The position numbers were made by a program, and so were the translations under genes. Positions 8,301 through 11,990 of a DNA stretch of 11,990 bases are shown in pieces. How positions within the stretch are numbered: position 1 is the stretch's first letter; each line of letters starts with the position of its first letter. Below the pieces are notes generated by a model. That model worked only from the letters and a program-made list of their open reading frames with translations. It made no database searches and was not told the origin of the DNA. The stretch spans positions 1-11,990 of the forward strand of contig JADGJA010000712.1 of NCBI GenBank assembly GCA_027596035.1, given 5' to 3'. This DNA comes from Thoreauomyces humboldtii. Lineage: Eukaryota > Chytridiomycota > Chytridiomycetes > Spizellomycetales > Powellomycetaceae.

Positions 8301-10688
8301 ACGACTGCATGATCCGTTGGGTAATCTGCGGAGACTGGATCACAGTGGAACAAGCGACCCACATAGCGGTTATTGCTACCCTTAGTCGAGGAATCGGTGT
8401 CCTCGACCGGGATGACGATTTCGCAGCCGTGGCTCCCCCGTTACCACCTCCGCATCCCCACCCCTCTCATCACCATCCCGCACATCACCAAAATCAGACC
8501 CACACGGGAGGTAGCACGCTCGTCAACTCGCATAGCTCGAATTCCATCACCACAAGCGCCACCATCGGAAACTTTCGCGACCTTGCGTCCATGGCTGGAG
8601 GCGCCGGAAGCGCCGGAAACACGGTCAGCGACAAGAAAAAGGTGCCGAGACATTCGATGGCAGCCTCAAAGCTGCTTCCCAAGCTCAGAGGTGCGCATGT
8701 GGCTGGACCTACCACCGGTTCTGGTGGGTCCGTTAGCACTGGCACCAGGGACGCCGGGCTGGGGCTGCCGACGTTCGCGAGCTTGACGGCCGAGATGATG
8801 ATAAAAGGGGCAGCCGAGTCGGCGTTGGGGAGGATGGTCAACATGCTCGGAAACTTCCCGCCCTTCGGTGAGGCTTCGGGAGTTGCGGCCGTAGGATCAG
8901 TGTGGGACGAGGAGAAGGAACTCAAGCGGATCGTGTCGCTACGAAAATCGCTCATTGAAAAAGAGTCCGGGAAACAAGCGGACGACGAAGAAAACCCGGT
9001 TTCGCTCGCAGATTACCGGCGATACATGCGGTATTATGCATTCGACAAGCGAACCATCCTTGGAATCCTCGAAACCCCTGCTTGGGCTCGTCCAGTAGCC
9101 TCCTCGTCCGACGCACTGGTCCCAGCTATGACGCTTGTGCTCAGGGATAGCAGCGGGAAGTACACGTGGATGAGTACGGTACGCTACGTTGAGGAAGGAG
9201 AAGAAGTTTCTACCCGGTGCTCTCTCGTAAGGCCCGAAAACACGAGCATGGATGAGACGGTTGCAGGGATACATGTGCTTCCGCAACCGTATCCTTATTC
9301 TCCCCTCAATGCCATCGTGAGAAATCGGGAGTGTGTCAATGCGTCGGCGGTACCGCCTTTGGACACCGGAGTCGACGTTGACGCTTGGGAAAAAGCTGTC
9401 AAAGCCAACGCGCCTGAACTCAGCGTCGAGACCGCCAGCGTCGACACCGAAACACGAAAGCATATAAGCACAGCAGTACAGCCGCCACAGCCCCTAGATC
9501 TCATGGACCCACATCGCAGGTACTCTGGCCATCTCGGGACTTGTTCTAATTGTCACCAAAATTCTTATCTTTCCCTAACTCCATTTCTTCTCAAGTCCTC
9601 AGTGCTTTCGCCTATATCTGGCCCAGGCTGGCTACCTTTCGCCCACGACTTTGCAAAAGCTATGGCCGCTTCCCATAACGGATGCGCTGCTACAGGAGCT
9701 CCGGCGCGTCGACTCCCTGCCAGAGTACGTCCCCGTTCGCTCGACCTTCAGCCAACGCGCGAAGCGGTTTACTGACGCAGTGGACTACCTTTATTCGCAG
9801 ACGTGACTGCATACCTGTAACCGTTCTATTCGCTCGGTCATGGCAGGATCAAGCCTCTGAGATCTTACGGTCTCGAACCGTTACACGTGATTTCGATGAG
9901 TTCGTCCATTGTCTTGGCTGGCCGGTATGTACAAGTATTCAGTTGCATTTCCCTGTCATTATCCTTACATTGGCTCTTTCTTGCGTCAGGTGGACCTCGC
10001 TACGCATCGCGGTTACCGGGGGTACCACTCCCCCACGACGCGAACAGCGGCCTACTTTGCGTCCAAGCACGTGGAAATGACCTTCCACGTACCGTATTAC
10101 TCTCCAGCTGTTTCCGAGGACGAGCCCTCCTCGTCGTGCCTTGTTACGCCGACGGTGGCGATCGTGTGGCTCGAGGACGGATACAGATCCACGGCGCTAC
10201 AGTCACGTCTCGTGGCTGCCGGATGTCTTGCTCAGGTGTATCTGTTCGTCGTACCTGTACATCGAGCGGGCTTGTTTTGGTTGAGAGTCGGGAGGGTAGG
10301 TTTCGGGGAGGATGATCTCACGGTGAGTAGTGGACAGCGCGGCGAATTGGCAGTCGACTGTGTACATAAGCCAATTCATCACTTGTTTCATATCTTCAGA
10401 AGATTGGACCGGTGACGGATGGCGCGCTGGTGTCGCGACACGCTCTCGGGTCTCTGGTGCGGGCCACCTCCATCCGCGCCCACGCCTTTTGCCGCGCCCA
10501 AAGGGGAACGTATCGGAGACCGTGAGTGATGTCTTATTGACAGGAAGTGGGACCAACAGGACGACGATGCTCACCTTCGAACTGCTCTTCCTAGTGCTTT
10601 GGTTCGCCGCCACGACATTGAAGGTCTTTGTAACAAGTACAGAGCGAGTCCTTCTGCCGGCAGGTTTTATGCAGACCTCTTCTCATGA
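5359..10688 (+). CDS. Ral GTPase-activating protein subunit beta-like, C-terminal RapGAP-fold domain
   Basis: In animals, RalGAP beta is the regulatory subunit that pairs with a catalytic alpha subunit to inactivate Ral-type small GTPases. Eighteen exons give 1388 aa (human about 1494): 5359-5769, 5846-6325, 6394-6527, 6606-6676, 6738-6793, 6858-6914, 6977-7068, 7130-7544, 7609-7683, 7751-7912, 7985-8077, 8139-8210, 8273-9519, 9596-9724, 9801-9924, 9990-10322, 10400-10521, 10595-10688. All 17 introns are GT-AG, 61-78 nt, with consistent phases. From memory, collinear matches to human RALGAPB include WAMEIVGQGFALP (85-97), HLIRVLFELWL, NTILHMFGGWLFEA, KAEALGILCRIFC, LLPLPNHF, AAESALGRMVNMLG, FRLYLAQAGYLS, FDEFVHCLGWPVD, DGALVSRHALGSLVR, and CNKYRAS near the end. 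The RapGAP-fold part is about 1155-1345. The catalytic GND-type Asn motif is missing from the loop at about 1245-1260, as expected for beta. A Pro/His-rich insert lies near 760-785. The first 40 residues are uncertain. Confidence 0.92.
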
Positions 10689-10770
10689 TTTGGCGGTGCA
10701 TGTGCCTCCGGTCCTTCACGCCCCCATGTACATATCCGCACGCTGTTCTCCTTCTCTTTGACCGTGTCCC

Positions 10771-10814
<44 letters not shown>

Positions 10815-10985
10815 ATGGGTCACAATGAACATATCGATATCCCTTTGGAACCCCAAGCTGGTCGCATGACGATGATGCAGAAAGGATTGCGATTAACAAA
10901 TGCAGAGTGTGAATGCAGGTATAGAAAGACGGATCCAAAAACAGAAGGCAAAGACGACGACGCAGTTATCATCGGGTGCAGCACC
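10689..10985. other. convergent 3' intergenic region
   Basis: This 297-nt stretch lies between the stop codons of two converging genes and should hold both 3' UTRs. No conserved gene is visible and no clear AATAAA was found on either strand. It contains a 37-nt TC tract. Confidence 0.6.
10776..10812. repeat. (TC)n microsatellite
   Basis: A 37-nt alternating TC tract begins 87 nt after the stop of the RalGAP beta-like gene. It reads GA on the strand of the PHD-finger gene. Confidence 0.9.
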
Positions 10986-11667
10986 TCAAGAGCGTGACGC
11001 GCTGCAGAAATGACATCGCCATCGCCCTACGGCACCGATGGAATGAGGAAAGAAGGCCCTCCGTCAGTACGCACGCCGGGTGACGGTCCCCTCGATCAGA
11101 TTCCCCACCTCTAGGCACCTTGATGAGCGGTGGACTCGCGCACCCGGTATGGCACGCTCGATCGCAGTCATCGCAGAGCAGCGTCAATTCTGGGTCTCCC
11201 GTCTCCCGACACGTGACGCAGAGCTTGCAGTCCCGACATTCCCAGTCGTACGTCGTAGCGGTGGAAGCAGTCTTTGGAGAGATGCCCAGACAGGAGGGAT
11301 GGTCTGTGGACGACGGAATTGCGGAACGGATCAGTGACACCGGTGGGATGCAAGGACATCCGTTCAAGAGCGTACCGCTGAGGCCGCAGGTTGCGCAGGT
11401 CAGCAGGTTCTCGGAAGCGTTGGATGCATTCTGGGAGGATGTCCCGCCGCATTGCAAGCAGAAGGGACTGCATCGGGCAGGATGGGGGAGTGTACCATGT
11501 GAGAGCGAGACACAGGCTGCGCTAGGTTCCACGACTGACCTCTTCAAGTGACTCGAGGAAGGGGCATACGCCTGAATGTAAAGGGCCGGATCGACGCTCA
11601 TGGGAAGACTGCCCACATGATGCTGGGAATCCTCCCCTTGAGACGGTTCCTCAGCGCTTGCCATCAT
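10986..11667 (-). CDS. C-terminal tandem (double) PHD finger protein, DPF-like
   Basis: Double PHD fingers read histone tail modifications and usually sit in chromatin-remodelling or acetyltransferase complexes. Exons on the minus strand are 11667-11376, 11303-11109 and 11026-10986, giving 175 aa. PHD1 zinc ligands are C70, C73, C91, C94, H99, C102, C120 and C123. PHD2 ligands are C126, C129, C141, C144, H149, C152, C167 and C170. All sixteen are present, with the linker YDWECRDCKLCVTC typical of DPF, PHF10 and MOZ-type modules. Both introns are needed: splicing restores CGLSDHPSC in PHD1 and PRGRWRCHFC in PHD2, after which the protein ends within five residues, as in DPF and PHF10. Introns are 72 nt (no in-frame stop) and 82 nt (with TACTGAC near its 3' end). 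The start is uncertain: upstream in-frame ATGs, the first at 11871-11869, would add up to 68 residues, and 11468-11539 could be a further intron. The substrate is not predictable. Confidence 0.82.
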
Positions 11668-11843
11668 GACTCTGAGAGGAGACGTCGATGGTCTGAGAGA
11701 GTTTCGACCTGTTTGAGCTGTTACAAAATACCACGTCCGCCCGGGGGCGAAAGGCTCCATTGGGTGTGTTCGGCTGATCGGACACAGCAAAGGAACGAGC
11801 AAAGTGGATGGACTTGACCGGTTCAGGGTTTGGCCAACGGACG

Positions 11844-11860
11844 GAGAGAGAGTCTCTCTC
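11844..11860. repeat. GA/TC inverted repeat
   Basis: GAGAGAGA at 11844-11851 and TCTCTCTC at 11853-11860 are perfect reverse complements around a single G. The short spacer disfavours a hairpin. It may be a remnant of two opposed microsatellites or a dyad protein site. Confidence 0.6.
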
Positions 11861-11952
11861 ATCATCATCATGATGGAGGAGAGAACTTTCCATTCCACCC
11901 AAAGGTACCGTACGGTGCGATCACGATGACCCCCGGCGTGCCTTCGCTCGCA

Positions 11953-11977
11953 CTGTGCTGTGCTGTGCTGTGCTGTG
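11953..11977. repeat. (CTGTG)5 pentanucleotide tandem repeat
   Basis: Five perfect CTGTG units end 13 nt before the window edge, upstream of the PHD-finger gene. No role can be assigned. Confidence 0.9.
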
Positions 11978-11990
11978 GCAACCAAAGGGG

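Larger units (their letters stand above)
11668..11990. promoter_or_regulatory. upstream flank of the PHD-finger gene, window edge
   Basis: This 323-nt stretch should be leader and promoter of the minus-strand PHD gene, or extra N-terminal coding sequence: the frame stays open to about 11985, although that translation shows no domain. It contains a 17-nt GA/TC palindrome, a CAT-rich run, and a pentanucleotide repeat at the far end. Confidence 0.5.

Noticed and set aside
9520..9775. Direct read-through at the end of the long RalGAP beta exon, giving a stop at 9775
   Set aside because: The read-through sequence is unrelated to the family, while splicing at 9520-9595 and 9725-9800 restores RLYLAQAGYLS and the RapGAP-fold blocks in phase.
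11027..11108. Unspliced 3' end of the PHD gene ending near 10969
   Set aside because: Read-through destroys the last Cys pair of PHD2. Splicing this 82-nt intron, which has a TACTGAC branch-like site, restores W-x-C-x2-C.

Overview
The window looks like nuclear DNA of a fungus, about 12 kb with four protein genes and no mobile element, RNA gene or CRISPR array that I can see. The evidence for a fungus is a clear ERG4-type ergosterol-pathway sterol reductase, a YAP/Pap1-like bZIP basic region, and short GT-AG introns, mostly 61-82 nt. It also carries a RalGAP beta-like gene and a DPF-like C-terminal double PHD finger. As far as I recall, both are better known from animals and absent from the common yeasts, so I lean towards an early-diverging fungus such as a chytrid. 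That placement is inference only.

Layout. (1) 42-1766, minus: an intronless, glutamine-rich bZIP transcription factor of 574 aa. (2) 1767-2690: its leader and promoter plus the 3' flank of the next gene, with a GA/CT microsatellite, three ACGTAA half-sites and a palindrome around a CACGTG E-box. (3) 2691-4417, minus: the delta(24(28)) sterol reductase ERG4, 4 exons, 493 aa. (4) 4418-5358: a divergent promoter region. (5) 5359-10688, plus: an 18-exon gene of about 1388 aa, collinear with animal RALGAPB from near its N-terminus to its C-terminal RapGAP-fold domain. (6) 10689-10985: a short convergent intergenic stretch with a TC tract. (7) 10986-11667, minus: a small three-exon gene ending in a tandem PHD finger, whose 5' end is uncertain. 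(8) 11668-11990: its upstream flank, to the window edge.

Exon structures were worked out by hand from splice signals, reading phase and family similarity recalled from memory. All exon sums are divisible by three: 1482, 4167 and 528 nt including stops. The strongest biological point is the RalGAP beta gene. It keeps the family architecture but lacks the RapGAP catalytic Asn motif, so it is expected to be a non-catalytic scaffold that needs an alpha partner encoded elsewhere. Apart from ERG4 and RalGAP beta sharing a divergent promoter region, nothing shows that the four genes act in one pathway. I do not see a new multi-gene system here.
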